Below are positions 41,578-51,013 of a stretch of DNA of 60,636 bases, piece by piece. Below the pieces are notes generated by a model. The model made no database searches. It was not told the origin of the DNA and saw only the letters and a list, made by a program, of their open reading frames with translations. Source of the DNA: Terriglobales bacterium (GTDB taxonomy: Bacteria > Acidobacteriota > Terriglobia > Terriglobales > Acidobacteriaceae); the NCBI GenBank assembly GCA_035624455.1, contig DASPRM010000147.1:1-60636 (forward strand). Direction: 5' to 3'. Every line of letters begins with the position of its first letter. Within the stretch, counting starts at the first letter, position 1. Both the position numbers and the translations under genes were made by a program.

Positions 41578-43946
41578 CAGGCTCCTCCTTTCTGGGCTCC
41601 CAGAGCCGCTAGCACGCGATTTGGCGTCAGCGGCAGCGGCGCTACTCTCACCCCGATCGCATTAGCTACGGCATTCGATAGTGCTGCCCCCGGCGAGATC
41701 ACCGGTGGCTCTCCCAGCCCGATCACTCCTCGTTCGTCATATCCCGGGCCGGTCATCATGTGGACCACCAGTTCCCCAATATCTCCGATCCCCGCCAGCC
41801 GGTAAAACTCCATATTTGGATTCAGCATCCTGCCCGTCGTGGGATCCATGATTTTCTCTTCATACAGCGAATACGCGATCCCCATGATCAGCGCTCCATA
41901 GCATTGGCTCTCCGCCGTCGTTAGGCTGACGATCAATCCGCAGTCCTGCACCGCCACCATTTTGTTCACCCGTACGATGCCGGTGTCGGTATCCACGGTG
42001 ACGTCGGCCATCTGTACGCCGCCCACTCCGCTGTTCGTGAGGTCAGGTTTGTTTTTTGCCGGCGTTGAATCATTGTGACCGTGCGCCGTGATCGCTACCG
42101 CGCCAATCTTGGCGCAAGCTTGTTTCCAGGTCAGGCTTCGCTTCGGATCTGCTGCTACCCGGATCGTTCCTTGCTTCGCTTCCAGGTCCTCGGGTTTCGC
42201 ATTCAGCACGGGGGCAACGTTGGCGAACAACTCGTTCACCGCATCCACGGCAGCGCGCCGTGTGGAGGAGCTAACTCCCCCGATCGTCGTGCTCCCTCCC
42301 GAGCCGCCCGACTTGGGATAATTCGTATCTCCGATATTCAATTTGATGGCCTCGATCGGCAGCCCCAGGGTTTCTCCCGCCACCATCAGGATTGCAGTTC
42401 GCGTGCCTGTGCCCAGGTCCTGTGTTCCCATCTTGATATCGACTGACCCATCGGGATAGATCGCGAGATCGCAATCGCTGGCGTGCCCGCGGCCTCCCCA
42501 GGTATGAATGGAAAGCCCCATGCCGCGCTTCAGCGGCCCTGCCGACTTGTCCCCTCGTGCGTGCCAGCGCTGCTTCCACCGCATCAGCTCATCCGCTTTT
42601 TCGAGCTCCTGGCGGTAGACATCGGCGCGGGCTGTCAAATCCAGGTTCTTCATCCAGAAATCGTAAGGATCCATGCCGATCCGCGCCGCCGCATCATCCA
42701 GCGCACACATGGTGATCGCCGCCGCCTGTGGGTGATTGGGCGCCCGCCAGGCTCGTGAGGGGCCGGCATTGGTGGAGATGGCGGTGTGCTGCGTGCGCAC
42801 ATTTGGAATCTTCGTAAAAACATACGGAATCGGTGGCATTCCACCCCCGCCTGGCCCTCCCGTGCCCCATGACTTTGAATCCCAACCCACAATCGTGCCT
42901 TCCTTCTTGACGGCGACGCGAACTCTGGAAAACGCAGAAGGTCTGGCGCCGGCCACTTCCAGTTCTTCCGCACGCTCCAGCATCAGCTTCACCGGTTTAC
43001 CATCCGCCTTCTTCGACAATTGCGCTGCAGCTTTTGACCATGCATCGGGCGCGAACTTGCTGCCAAACCCGCCACCCACATTCTGCTGATGCATGTGTAT
43101 ATTCGCAGCCGGCATCTGCATGAGAGTGGCCAATTGTGCAGGGATGCCCGACACGTTCTGGGTCGAAACCTGCACATCCAGGTGCTCAGGATCGGTCCAC
43201 ATCGCCACCACTCCATGCGATTCCAGGCAGCAATGCGTGATCACCGACGCTCCATACAATCCTTCTGAAATCACGATTTCCGGATCGGCAAAAGCCTTGT
43301 CCGGATCACCCTGCACCCTGGCGTTCTGTAGTTTGTACGGCGACTTGGGCTGATTTTCGGCAGGCTTGACTTGAGCGCTCTGCAGCGCGTCCAGTACAGG
43401 CTTGGGAGCCCCTTGCTTTGCAGCCTGATCCACAAACGGACCCGGCTGAAACGTGATTCCGCGCGACTTGATGGCAGCGATCATCTCCGGTTCGGGAACC
43501 TGATTGCTGAACATCCCAATCACATCATCCTGCGTCAGCGGACTGGTATCCGCCTCCACGTTGCCCGGTTCGGTGAAATCGTCCACGAAGTGAGGCAGTA
43601 CTTCGTATTCCACCTTGATGGCGCGCAACGCATCGCGAGCCGCCTCTTCACTCGTAGCAGCCACTGCCACGACCTGATCCCCGGCCCAATGAATCTCTTT
43701 CCCGGGCTCCTGCATGATTTCGATCGCCTTCACACCCGGCATCTTCTCCGCCGCACTGGTATCAATACTCTTGACCCGGCAATGGGCGTATGGTGCGGTC
43801 ACTACTTTGCTGAACAGCAGACCGGGGGGATTCGCATCAAAGGTGTATTTAGCCCGGCCGGAAACTTTATCGGGACCATCCACTCGCAATTCCCGCTTAC
43901 CGATCTCGCTTCGATGTTGCGCGTCAGGCCACTCGTAGCTCACCAT
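41577..43946 (-). CDS. Molybdopterin-binding subunit of a xanthine dehydrogenase-family enzyme (PaoC-like)
   Basis: 789 aa from ATG 43946, one base after the stop of the 2Fe-2S subunit. The N-terminal domain (about 1-125) has GKRELRVDGPDKVSGRAKYTFD; molybdenum-pocket motifs follow (GGGFGSKF, GGSGGSTTIGGVSSSTRRA), with the conserved catalytic Glu in GLGEPPVISPGAALSNAV near the end. It hydroxylates aldehydes or N-heterocycles. Oddity: residues about 134-205 (from LTQDDVIGMFSNQVPEPEMI to VLDALQSAQ, plus a Pro-rich tail) are an inserted helical module, resembling the DDVI...AGV-repeat units of unrelated acidobacterial proteins, between the normal EYEVLPHF and the VQGDPDKAFADPE block. Substrate is unknown. 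Confidence 0.88.
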   Translation of the reverse strand: MVSYEWPDAQHRSEIGKRELRVDGPDKVSGRAKYTFDANPPGLLFSKVVTAPYAHCRVKSIDTSAAEKMPGVKAIEIMQEPGKEIHWAGDQVVAVAATSEEAARDALRAIKVEYEVLPHFVDDFTEPGNVEADTSPLTQDDVIGMFSNQVPEPEMIAAIKSRGITFQPGPFVDQAAKQGAPKPVLDALQSAQVKPAENQPKSPYKLQNARVQGDPDKAFADPEIVISEGLYGASVITHCCLESHGVVAMWTDPEHLDVQVSTQNVSGIPAQLATLMQMPAANIHMHQQNVGGGFGSKFAPDAWSKAAAQLSKKADGKPVKLMLERAEELEVAGARPSAFSRVRVAVKKEGTIVGWDSKSWGTGGPGGGGMPPIPYVFTKIPNVRTQHTAISTNAGPSRAWRAPNHPQAAAITMCALDDAAARIGMDPYDFWMKNLDLTARADVYRQELEKADELMRWKQRWHARGDKSAGPLKRGMGLSIHTWGGRGHASDCDLAIYPDGSVDIKMGTQDLGTGTRTAILMVAGETLGLPIEAIKLNIGDTNYPKSGGSGGSTTIGGVSSSTRRAAVDAVNELFANVAPVLNAKPEDLEAKQGTIRVAADPKRSLTWKQACAKIGAVAITAHGHNDSTPAKNKPDLTNSGVGGVQMADVTVDTDTGIVRVNKMVAVQDCGLIVSLTTAESQCYGALIMGIAYSLYEEKIMDPTTGRMLNPNMEFYRLAGIGDIGELVVHMMTGPGYDERGVIGLGEPPVISPGAALSNAVANAIGVRVAPLPLTPNRVLAALGAQKGGA

Positions 43947-43947
43947 G

Positions 43948-44583
43948 CTATGCCCCCTTTCCATGCGCCATCTCAGCAATGGCGGCGCGAATCCCCGCGT
44001 ACGTCCCACAACGGCAGAAGTTGCCGGCCAGTTCTTTGAGCATCTGTTCCGGCGTCGGATTCGGATATTTGGCCAGCAAGGCTTTGCTGGCCATCACGAA
44101 TCCCGGGGTGCAGAACCCGCACTGCTGCCCATCGTTGTCAACGAATGCCTGCTGGATCGGATGCAATGTCTGGCCCTGCGCCAGGCTCTCTATGGTTTCG
44201 ATCTTCTGTCCTTGCGCATCGATGGCAAGAATGGAACACGCATATACTGGTTTCCCGTTCATCAGCACGGTGCAGGACCCGCACTCGGCGCGATCGCAGA
44301 CCTTTTTAGCTCCAGTCAGATCGAAGTTATTCCGCAGCGCGTCAAGCAGCGTTACCCGCGGCTCCAACTCTGCCGTAAGTTTCTTTCCATTTACCATCAG
44401 CGAAACCGGAGTCGTCCCCGGGCCATACACTGGAACCTCAGCGCCGTCCACCTCGACGACCGTCGGCCCCACTACCATGGGAACTGCCACGGAAATCCCT
44501 GAAATTTTCAGGAAGTCGCGTCTCGATACTCCGGAAGACGCGGAAGGCTCTTCTTTGACTTTCGACTCTTCCTCGCGTTTCAT
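43948..44583 (-). CDS. Tat-exported 2Fe-2S subunit of the molybdenum hydroxylase (PaoA-like)
   Basis: 211 aa. A twin-arginine signal lies at residues 20-40 (SRRDFLKISGISVAVPMVVG), so the complex is folded in the cytoplasm and exported with its cofactors, as for E. coli PaoABC. Two 2Fe-2S sites are present: plant-type CDRAECGSC...VYAC and the C-terminal QQCGFCTPGF...GNFCRCGTYAGI. First gene of the operon; order is 2Fe-2S, Moco, FAD (PaoA-C-B), unlike E. coli paoABC. It should pass electrons from the Moco site toward FAD and then the periplasm. Confidence 0.92.
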   Translation of the reverse strand: MKREEESKVKEEPSASSGVSRRDFLKISGISVAVPMVVGPTVVEVDGAEVPVYGPGTTPVSLMVNGKKLTAELEPRVTLLDALRNNFDLTGAKKVCDRAECGSCTVLMNGKPVYACSILAIDAQGQKIETIESLAQGQTLHPIQQAFVDNDGQQCGFCTPGFVMASKALLAKYPNPTPEQMLKELAGNFCRCGTYAGIRAAIAEMAHGKGA

Positions 44584-45279
44584 CTGCCCTCCATCACCAA
44601 CCGCAGTGTGTCAGAGAATAGTTCAAAGTCGATTGCCCGCGCTGAATGTCGGCTGACCCGAATATTCAACTCGAGTGGGATAACAGATTTCCTTGGACAA
44701 CGAAGCGAGTACTAGTTACCAGGTTCTTTTTGACTTATTTGCGAGGGCCAGGTTGCATCTCGGCATAGATTTTTTGGAGAAAAATCTTCTCCGTTAATCA
44801 GTATGAGCCTGAAGAGCGCCCCGAGATATAAGGGAACTAAGATTCGAATGCTATTCACCCATTCTTCGATTCCCGGTCAACTGCGACCGGCTCAATTTCT
44901 CGTGAGGCGTCTGCAGTTCCTCTGGCGTTTAGCCGGTGCCCCACCCTCAGCTGGTTTTGGCTAGGGTGGGAGGTCGAGGCGCAGCCTCGACAGCATTGGC
45001 TTGTTGCTGAGTGCTTCCTACTTCATAGTTGGGAATAAAGGTGCGGATGCGCGAGTCGTATTCGCCAAGCTTCATGCGGAGGTGCCGCGATACGCCCATC
45101 GGCACATCTTCTATCACAACCTTCGCAATCTGCCAATTTGTGGCCGGCGCCGCAGCAAAGGCCGTTCAGTCCGGCGCGCATACCACGTTCAGGACACTAC
45201 CCCTTACTCGCTCGAAAGTCATGTTGTCTGAACAGGCGTAGAATATACGACATTTCGATCCCAGCCTCTGGAGATCAAC
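44584..45279. other. 696-base gap containing repeat copy 3
   Basis: No gene is supported. It includes copy 3 of the two-hairpin repeat (44937-44993). A plus-strand frame at 45001-45231 is not convincing, lacking a ribosome site and typical composition. The promoter of the efflux operon is probably in the last 100 bases. Confidence 0.55.
44937..44993. repeat. Two-hairpin intergenic repeat, copy 3
   Basis: GTGCCCCACCCTCAGC...GGCTAGGGTGGG forms a first hairpin and is followed by the 26 bases (44968-44993) identical to 40286-40311, with hairpin GTCGAGGC-gca-GCCTCGAC. It lies upstream of the efflux genes. Confidence 0.7.
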
Positions 45280-46482
45280 ATGACCTTCCCCAAAAGCTAC
45301 GTTGTGATCGGCGGAGTGCTTTTCGTAATCATTGTGGGACTGATCATTGGAGCGATTCGTCCCTACAGGCATGCCTTGGGAGCACAACCGGCCGCTTCGC
45401 CGGATGTCGAGGTAGTCCAGGTTCACCAGGAGGATGTTCCGATTTATGGGGAATGGATCGGCACTCTTGACGGCTTGGTGAATGCCGACGTCAGGGCGGA
45501 AGTTACAGGGTACCTGCTGAAGCAGGAGTATCAGGAAGGCTCCTTCGTCAAGCAAGGCCAGCTTCTCTTCCAAATTGATCCGCGACCTTTTCAGGCAGCG
45601 CTGGATCAGGCCGAGGGACAACTCTCACAGGCTAAGGCCACGCTGGCAAATGCCGAAGCAGTACAAGGCAAAACCGAGCTCGATGTAAAGCGCTACACGC
45701 CATTGGCAAAGATGGAAGCCATCCCCCAGCAGGATCTCGATAACGCTGTGCAGGCCAATCTCGCGGCGAGAGCGACCATAGAAACGGCCAAAGCTCAGAT
45801 CAAGACGGCGGAGGCCGCGGTCGAAACCGCGAAAATTAATCTTGGTTTCACTCGCCTGGTTGCGCCCATTGACGGCATTGCCGGCCAGGCCCTGTTACAA
45901 GTCGGTGCTCTGGTAACCCCCGCCAGCGGCGTAGTCACCTCTGTCTCTACCGTGGACCCGATCAAAGTTTATTTCACCGTCAGCGAGCCCCGGTATTTAG
46001 CATGGCGGAGGCGATTTCCGACAGAAACCAGCCGCCTGGCAGCTGACAGAAAGCTACGTTTGCAATTGATCCTGGCGGACGGCTCTACCTATCCATTCGA
46101 TGGGAGCTTTTACTTTGCAGATCGCCAGGTAAATGAGAGCACGGGTGCAATTCGCATTGCCGGGTTGTTCCCCAATCCCAACGAAGTTCTGCGGCCCGGC
46201 GGCTACGCGAAAGTGCGCGCGGTGATCGACATGCAGCATGATGCTCTGCTCGTTCCGCAACGCGCTGTGTCAGAGCTCCAAGGCGGATACCAGGTTGCGG
46301 TTGTAGACAGCGATAACAAGGTCACGGTTCGAACCGTCAGCGTTGGCAACCGCGTTGGGAATCAATGGATTATTGCCAGCGGTCTAAGTCCCGGAGAAAA
46401 AGTCGTCGCTGAGGGAGTTCAGAAGGTGCGGACAGGTATTCGCGTGAGTCCCAAGCCATTTGCGGTGGAAGCCAAACAGTAA
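45280..46482 (+). CDS. RND efflux periplasmic adaptor (membrane fusion protein)
   Basis: 400 aa. An N-terminal anchor helix (about 8-28) is followed by the lipoyl-type RAEVTGYLLKQEYQEGSFVKQGQLLFQIDPRPF, an alpha-helical hairpin (LDQAEGQLSQAKATLANAE), the second lipoyl half (ARATIETAKAQIKTAEAAVETAKINLGFTRLVAPIDGI), and a beta-barrel with the ending VQKVRTGIRVSPKPF. It links the inner-membrane pump to an outer-membrane channel. The pump gene starts 6 nt after the stop. No TolC-type channel gene is in the window, so the third partner must be encoded elsewhere. Confidence 0.92.
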   Translation: MTFPKSYVVIGGVLFVIIVGLIIGAIRPYRHALGAQPAASPDVEVVQVHQEDVPIYGEWIGTLDGLVNADVRAEVTGYLLKQEYQEGSFVKQGQLLFQIDPRPFQAALDQAEGQLSQAKATLANAEAVQGKTELDVKRYTPLAKMEAIPQQDLDNAVQANLAARATIETAKAQIKTAEAAVETAKINLGFTRLVAPIDGIAGQALLQVGALVTPASGVVTSVSTVDPIKVYFTVSEPRYLAWRRRFPTETSRLAADRKLRLQLILADGSTYPFDGSFYFADRQVNESTGAIRIAGLFPNPNEVLRPGGYAKVRAVIDMQHDALLVPQRAVSELQGGYQVAVVDSDNKVTVRTVSVGNRVGNQWIIASGLSPGEKVVAEGVQKVRTGIRVSPKPFAVEAKQ

Positions 46483-46488
46483 TATCCC

Positions 46489-49400
46489 ATGTCGAAGTTC
46501 TTCATCAATCGCCCCATCGTCGCTATGGTGATCTCCATCGTCATGGTGCTGGTCGGTTCACTCACCATACTGACTTTGCCGGTCGCGCAATTTCCCAATA
46601 TCGTTCCGCCTGAAATTCAGGTGCTGGCTACTTATGTCGGCGCGGACGCGCAGACTCTGGAGCAAGCGGTTGCCACCCCCATCGAGCAGCAAATGAACGG
46701 GGTGGACAACATGAATTACATGTATTCCCTGAACGCGACCGGTAACTCCACCACCAGCCTGATTGTGGATTTTGATGTAAGAACCGATCCCAACACCGAC
46801 TTTATTCTCACCCAATCGCGGGAAACTCAGGCCGCTTCTCAGCTTCCGGTAGACGTCAACAATTATGGAGTCACCGTTCGAAAATCGGTGACGGCGCCGC
46901 TGATGTGGATTGCTCTTTACTCTCCACGTGGAGCCTATGATGCCGGGTTTCTCGCCAACTACGCATACATTAACCTCACCGATCCCATCCTGCGCTCGCC
47001 GGGCATCGGCAACGTTCAGGTATTCGGCTCTGGGCAATACGCCATGCGGCTTTGGGTCAAACCTGACACGCTGGCAAAACTCGGCCTTACCGTCCCGGAG
47101 ATTGTCAGCGCCATTCAGACGCAAAATACCGTGAATCCAGCCGGCAAAGTGGGCGGTGAACCCGCTCCCAAGGGTCAGGAATTTACCACCACCGTTCTCG
47201 CGCAGGGCAGACTCATTTCGCCGGAGGAGTTCGGCAGGATCGTCCTTCGCGAGACTCCCGATGGTGGAATCGTAAGGGTCCGCGATGTGGCCCGCATCGA
47301 ACTGGGCTCGCAGGACTACAGCGTTCAAGGCCGCTTCAATGGGAAACCTGGCGCCATCATAGCGGTCTACCAGTTGCCCGGATCGAATGCGGTCGATGCG
47401 GCTGCCGGCGTCAAGAAGCTGATGGCGCAAATGAAGCAGCGCTTCCCCGAGGACATGGACTTCGCCATTTCCCTGGACACAACTCTTTCCGTGACGGAAG
47501 GAATCAAGGAAATTGTTACCACCCTGGTGATTGCACTGGTCCTCGTAATTTTGGTCGTCTATCTATTCCTTCAAAGCTGGCGTTCTACCCTGATTCCGCT
47601 CCTCGCGGTGCCTGTTTCACTCGTAGGGACGTTCGTATTCTTCCCGCTGTTCGGTTTTTCCGTCAACACACTCTCTCTTTTTGGTTTGGTGCTGGCGATT
47701 GGTCTCGTGGTGGACGATGCCATTGTCGTCGTCGAGGGTGTGGAGCGGCACATCGAGGAGGGGATGACTCCAAAGGATGCGGCCCTTAAAGCAATGGAGG
47801 AGCTCTCGGGCCCTGTCGTGGGAATCGCCCTGGTTCTCTCCGCTGTATTCGTGCCCACCGCCTTCATTCCCGGAATTACCGGCAGGCTCTATCAGCAATT
47901 CGCCGTCACCATCGCCATCGCGGTCATTCTTTCTGCCTTCAACGCGCTTACCCTCAGCCCGGCGTTGGCCGCGCTTCTGCTTCGCCGGCGCGAAGAGAGC
48001 CATGGATCGCTGCGGAGATTCTTCAATTGGTTCAACCGTGTTTTCGAGCGAGCCAACGAACGCTATGTTCGTTGGAGTGGCGTCCTGCTCAAGAAAACTG
48101 TCGTCATCGTTGTATTGCTGATCGTGTCTTGCGTCGCAGCCGGATTCTTTGGTAGTCGTGTGCCATCGAGCTTCCTGCCCGATGAAGATCAAGGCTATGC
48201 CTATGTCAACCTGCAACTGCCCAACGGGGCTTCCTTGGAGCGAACCTCGAAGGCCGCGGCGCAAATAGAAAACATCCTCGCCAACACGCCTGGGGTCAGG
48301 TACACGACCACAGTCGTAGGCTTCAGCCTGCTCAGTTTTGTTCGTACCAGCTACAACGCTTTCTTTGTGCTGACCCTGAAGCCGTGGGGCGAGCGCACGA
48401 CCAGAGCGGAACAGTTTCAAGCGATCAAGGCGCATCTCACTCAGGAGCTGAGCAAGCTCCCAATGGGAATCGCTTTCAGTTTCTCTCCGCCCGCCATTCC
48501 GGGCGTCGGCACCGCAGGAGGATTCACATTCATCCTCGAGGACCGCTCGGGAGGTGATATTCAGTTCCTCACCAAGAACGTAAATACTTTTCTAGCGGCG
48601 GCGCGGAAGCGGCCTGAGATCGGCAGCATCAACACGACTTTCCTGCCCAGCGTTCCCCAGGACTTCGTCGACGTGGACCGCGACAAGGTTTTGAAACAAG
48701 GTGTCAATCTCAGCGATGTCTACCGCACGATCCAGGCCTTTATGGGAGGCTATTTCATCAACTACTTCAACCGCTTTGGCCGCCAGTGGCAGGTGTACAT
48801 CGAAGCGGAAAGTGACGACCGCGCCACCGCGGAGAACGTAGGTCGATTCTACGTGCGCAACAATAAGGGCGAAAACGTCCCGCTTTCGACACTCACCACG
48901 ATCAACCCGCGTCTCGGTCCGGAATTTACTATGCGTTTCAACGAGTACCGCTGCGCACAAATCAACGGCGGCGCTGCGCCCGGCTTCAGCGCCGACCAGG
49001 CGACCGCAGCTCTTGAGGACGTTTTCAAACAAACGATGCCGCGCGAGATGGGCTTCGACTACTCCGGGATTTCGTTTCAGGAACAGAAAGCTCGCCAGGG
49101 GGTTCCACCGGCAGCGATTTTTGGGCTGTCGCTGCTGTTTGTCTTCCTGATTCTTGCCGCTCTCTACGAAAGCTGGACGTTGCCCTTCAGCGTACTGCTT
49201 AGCACGCCTGTAGCCGTCTTTGGTGCTTTTGCCATCCTGTGGTTGCGCCGCGTGCTGATGGGCATTTTTCTGCCGCCATACATGGTGCAGATCGAAACTG
49301 ACATCTACTCGCAGATCGGTCTGGTCATGCTGATCGGCCTGGCGGCCAAAAACGCGATTTTGATCGTTGAGTTCGCCAAGGATCAGTACGAGTCCGGAAA

Positions 49401-49692
49401 ACCCTTGGACGCAGCCGCGCTGGAAGGAGCCCGACTGCGGTTGCGGCCGATCTTAATGACCTCCTTCGCGTTTATTCTCGGCTGCGTTCCCCTCTGGACA
49501 GCCACTGGCGCCGGCTCTGTGGCCCGCCAGATCATGGGAACCACCGTGATCGGAGGAATGATCGCTGCCAGCGGCATAGGAATCTTCTTCGTGCCGGGAA
49601 TCTTTTATATGGTCGAGAAGTGGTCTGGCGCCCCCAAGGAGGCTGAGTCCGGAGCCTTGCCAGCTACGCCTTCACCAGCGCCCGGAGACTGA
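46489..49692 (+). CDS. RND efflux pump, HAE1 (AcrB/MexB) family
   Basis: 1067 aa, typical AcrB length. The N-terminus MSKFFINRPIVAMVISIVMVLVG, the proton-relay pair Asp-Asp in IGLVVDDAIVVVEGVERH near 405, and the conserved Lys in IGLAAKNAILIVEFAKD near 950 are present, along with the repeated 12-helix layout and large periplasmic loops between helices 1-2 and 7-8. It exports hydrophobic or amphiphilic compounds using the proton gradient. Immediately downstream of its adaptor gene, co-transcribed. Substrates cannot be told from sequence. Confidence 0.95.
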   Translation: MSKFFINRPIVAMVISIVMVLVGSLTILTLPVAQFPNIVPPEIQVLATYVGADAQTLEQAVATPIEQQMNGVDNMNYMYSLNATGNSTTSLIVDFDVRTDPNTDFILTQSRETQAASQLPVDVNNYGVTVRKSVTAPLMWIALYSPRGAYDAGFLANYAYINLTDPILRSPGIGNVQVFGSGQYAMRLWVKPDTLAKLGLTVPEIVSAIQTQNTVNPAGKVGGEPAPKGQEFTTTVLAQGRLISPEEFGRIVLRETPDGGIVRVRDVARIELGSQDYSVQGRFNGKPGAIIAVYQLPGSNAVDAAAGVKKLMAQMKQRFPEDMDFAISLDTTLSVTEGIKEIVTTLVIALVLVILVVYLFLQSWRSTLIPLLAVPVSLVGTFVFFPLFGFSVNTLSLFGLVLAIGLVVDDAIVVVEGVERHIEEGMTPKDAALKAMEELSGPVVGIALVLSAVFVPTAFIPGITGRLYQQFAVTIAIAVILSAFNALTLSPALAALLLRRREESHGSLRRFFNWFNRVFERANERYVRWSGVLLKKTVVIVVLLIVSCVAAGFFGSRVPSSFLPDEDQGYAYVNLQLPNGASLERTSKAAAQIENILANTPGVRYTTTVVGFSLLSFVRTSYNAFFVLTLKPWGERTTRAEQFQAIKAHLTQELSKLPMGIAFSFSPPAIPGVGTAGGFTFILEDRSGGDIQFLTKNVNTFLAAARKRPEIGSINTTFLPSVPQDFVDVDRDKVLKQGVNLSDVYRTIQAFMGGYFINYFNRFGRQWQVYIEAESDDRATAENVGRFYVRNNKGENVPLSTLTTINPRLGPEFTMRFNEYRCAQINGGAAPGFSADQATAALEDVFKQTMPREMGFDYSGISFQEQKARQGVPPAAIFGLSLLFVFLILAALYESWTLPFSVLLSTPVAVFGAFAILWLRRVLMGIFLPPYMVQIETDIYSQIGLVMLIGLAAKNAILIVEFAKDQYESGKPLDAAALEGARLRLRPILMTSFAFILGCVPLWTATGAGSVARQIMGTTVIGGMIAASGIGIFFVPGIFYMVEKWSGAPKEAESGALPATPSPAPGD

Positions 49693-49982
49693 GCGGCCGA
49701 TCGCTCCTGAATCAAGTGACTGGGATTTTCACCGGAGGATTCCTCAGCAGAATGTCAGGCGACTAACTCAAAACCGCAATCGTACCCGGGCTCACAGAGC
49801 GCCAGGCGGATGTGCCCAAAGGCAAGAGTCAACGCAGACAGATAGGCTGAATCCATGCCGCAGTTGCGCTCCGGCGCGCGCAGCATCATAATTTTCGTCA
49901 GCATAGCTAGCTCTATCCCACATTCTTTTCACAACTCAATCACATTCCACGAGCAAGTATGCGTTAGCCGAGAGGTGAAATC

Positions 49983-50843
49983 ATGCGCTGGACACCGGGT
50001 GGACGAAGCCAAAATATCGAAGACCGCCGCACTGCCGGTTCAGCAGGAATTGGTTTGGGTGGAGGCGGGCTGCGCCTGGGCATCGGAGGCGTGATTGTCC
50101 TGGCCATTCTCAGCATCGTCTTCAAGCGCGACTTCTTTTCGCTGGTGGGAAGTTCACCTGGCGGTATAGCGCCCGCTTCTGCCACCTCTTCCAACCCCGC
50201 GCTGGACGCCCGTGAGGAACCCTTGGTGCAATTCGTCTCCTTTGTCCTGGATGATGCCCAGAATACCTGGAAGCAGATCCTGCCGGCCAACGGCGCCCAG
50301 TATCGTGATGCCAAGCTCGTGCTGTTCCGTGATGCTGTGAATTCGGCCTGCGGGTTTGCACAGTCTGCTACCGGTCCGTTTTATTGTCCGGCTGACCAGA
50401 AGGTGTACATCGACCTGGGCTTCTACAATGAGCTGAAAAATCGCTTTGGTGCTTCGGGAGACTTCGCGCAAGCCTATGTCCTGGCTCACGAGATCGGACA
50501 TCATGTGCAAAACCTGCTGGGAATCGACGCCAAAGTGCGGCAGGTGCAGCGTGCCAATCCTGGCGCGGCAAATCAACTCTCCGTGCGTCTCGAGTTGCAG
50601 GCGGATTGCCTCGCGGGGGTATGGGGCCATTCCACCGCACGCCGCAACATCCTTGAGCAGGGCGATCTCGAGAAAGCTCTCAATGCCGCGGCCGCGATTG
50701 GCGATGACCGCTTACAACGCATGGGCACCGGCCGCGTCAGTCCGGAATCTTTCACACACGGCAGCTCGCAGCAACGCATGCAGTGGTTTCAGACCGGCTT
50801 TAACAGTGGAACTCTATCTGCGTGCAATACCTTCGCCCAGTAA
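49983..50843 (+). CDS. Neutral zinc metallopeptidase (YpfJ / KPN_02809 family)
   Basis: 286 aa. Start MRWTPGGRSQNIEDRR with the Gly-rich hydrophobic stretch (about 22-45) as a membrane anchor, typical of this family. The zinc-binding HEIGHH lies near 171-176 (VLAHEIGHHVQNLLGI), with the downstream ELQADCLAGVWGH segment providing the third ligand. It should be a membrane-anchored periplasmic protease; natural substrates are unknown. GAGAGG lies about 8 nt before the ATG. It stands alone between the efflux operon and the LTxxQ-like gene. Confidence 0.92.
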   Translation: MRWTPGGRSQNIEDRRTAGSAGIGLGGGGLRLGIGGVIVLAILSIVFKRDFFSLVGSSPGGIAPASATSSNPALDAREEPLVQFVSFVLDDAQNTWKQILPANGAQYRDAKLVLFRDAVNSACGFAQSATGPFYCPADQKVYIDLGFYNELKNRFGASGDFAQAYVLAHEIGHHVQNLLGIDAKVRQVQRANPGAANQLSVRLELQADCLAGVWGHSTARRNILEQGDLEKALNAAAAIGDDRLQRMGTGRVSPESFTHGSSQQRMQWFQTGFNSGTLSACNTFAQ

Positions 50844-50952
50844 CGTGCCTGGCGGTCCCGTGAAGTGCGATTAAGTCCAACCCCGGTGTTTGGGGTCTGG
50901 AGCCCTCGATGGGACTGGAACCACCCGTGCAGAGATATTTCCCGAGCCAAGG

Positions 50953-50977
50953 AAAAAGGCGGCCGCAGCAGCCGCCT
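50953..50977 (-). terminator. Terminator of the minus-strand Spy-like gene
   Basis: On the minus strand, AGGCGGC (50977-50971) pairs with GCCGCCT (50963-50957), followed by TTTTTCC. It lies 36 bases after the stop of the gene ending at 51014. Confidence 0.65.
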
Positions 50978-51013
50978 CTTGTATTCCTCCAAAATACACC
51001 TGATTGACTGTGT

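Noticed and set aside
45001-45241. Two overlapping frames upstream of the efflux adaptor
   Set aside because: No ribosome site, no recognisable sequence, and they start beside a repeat.
45166-45621. Minus-strand frame over the efflux adaptor start
   Set aside because: Antisense to a well-supported RND adaptor.
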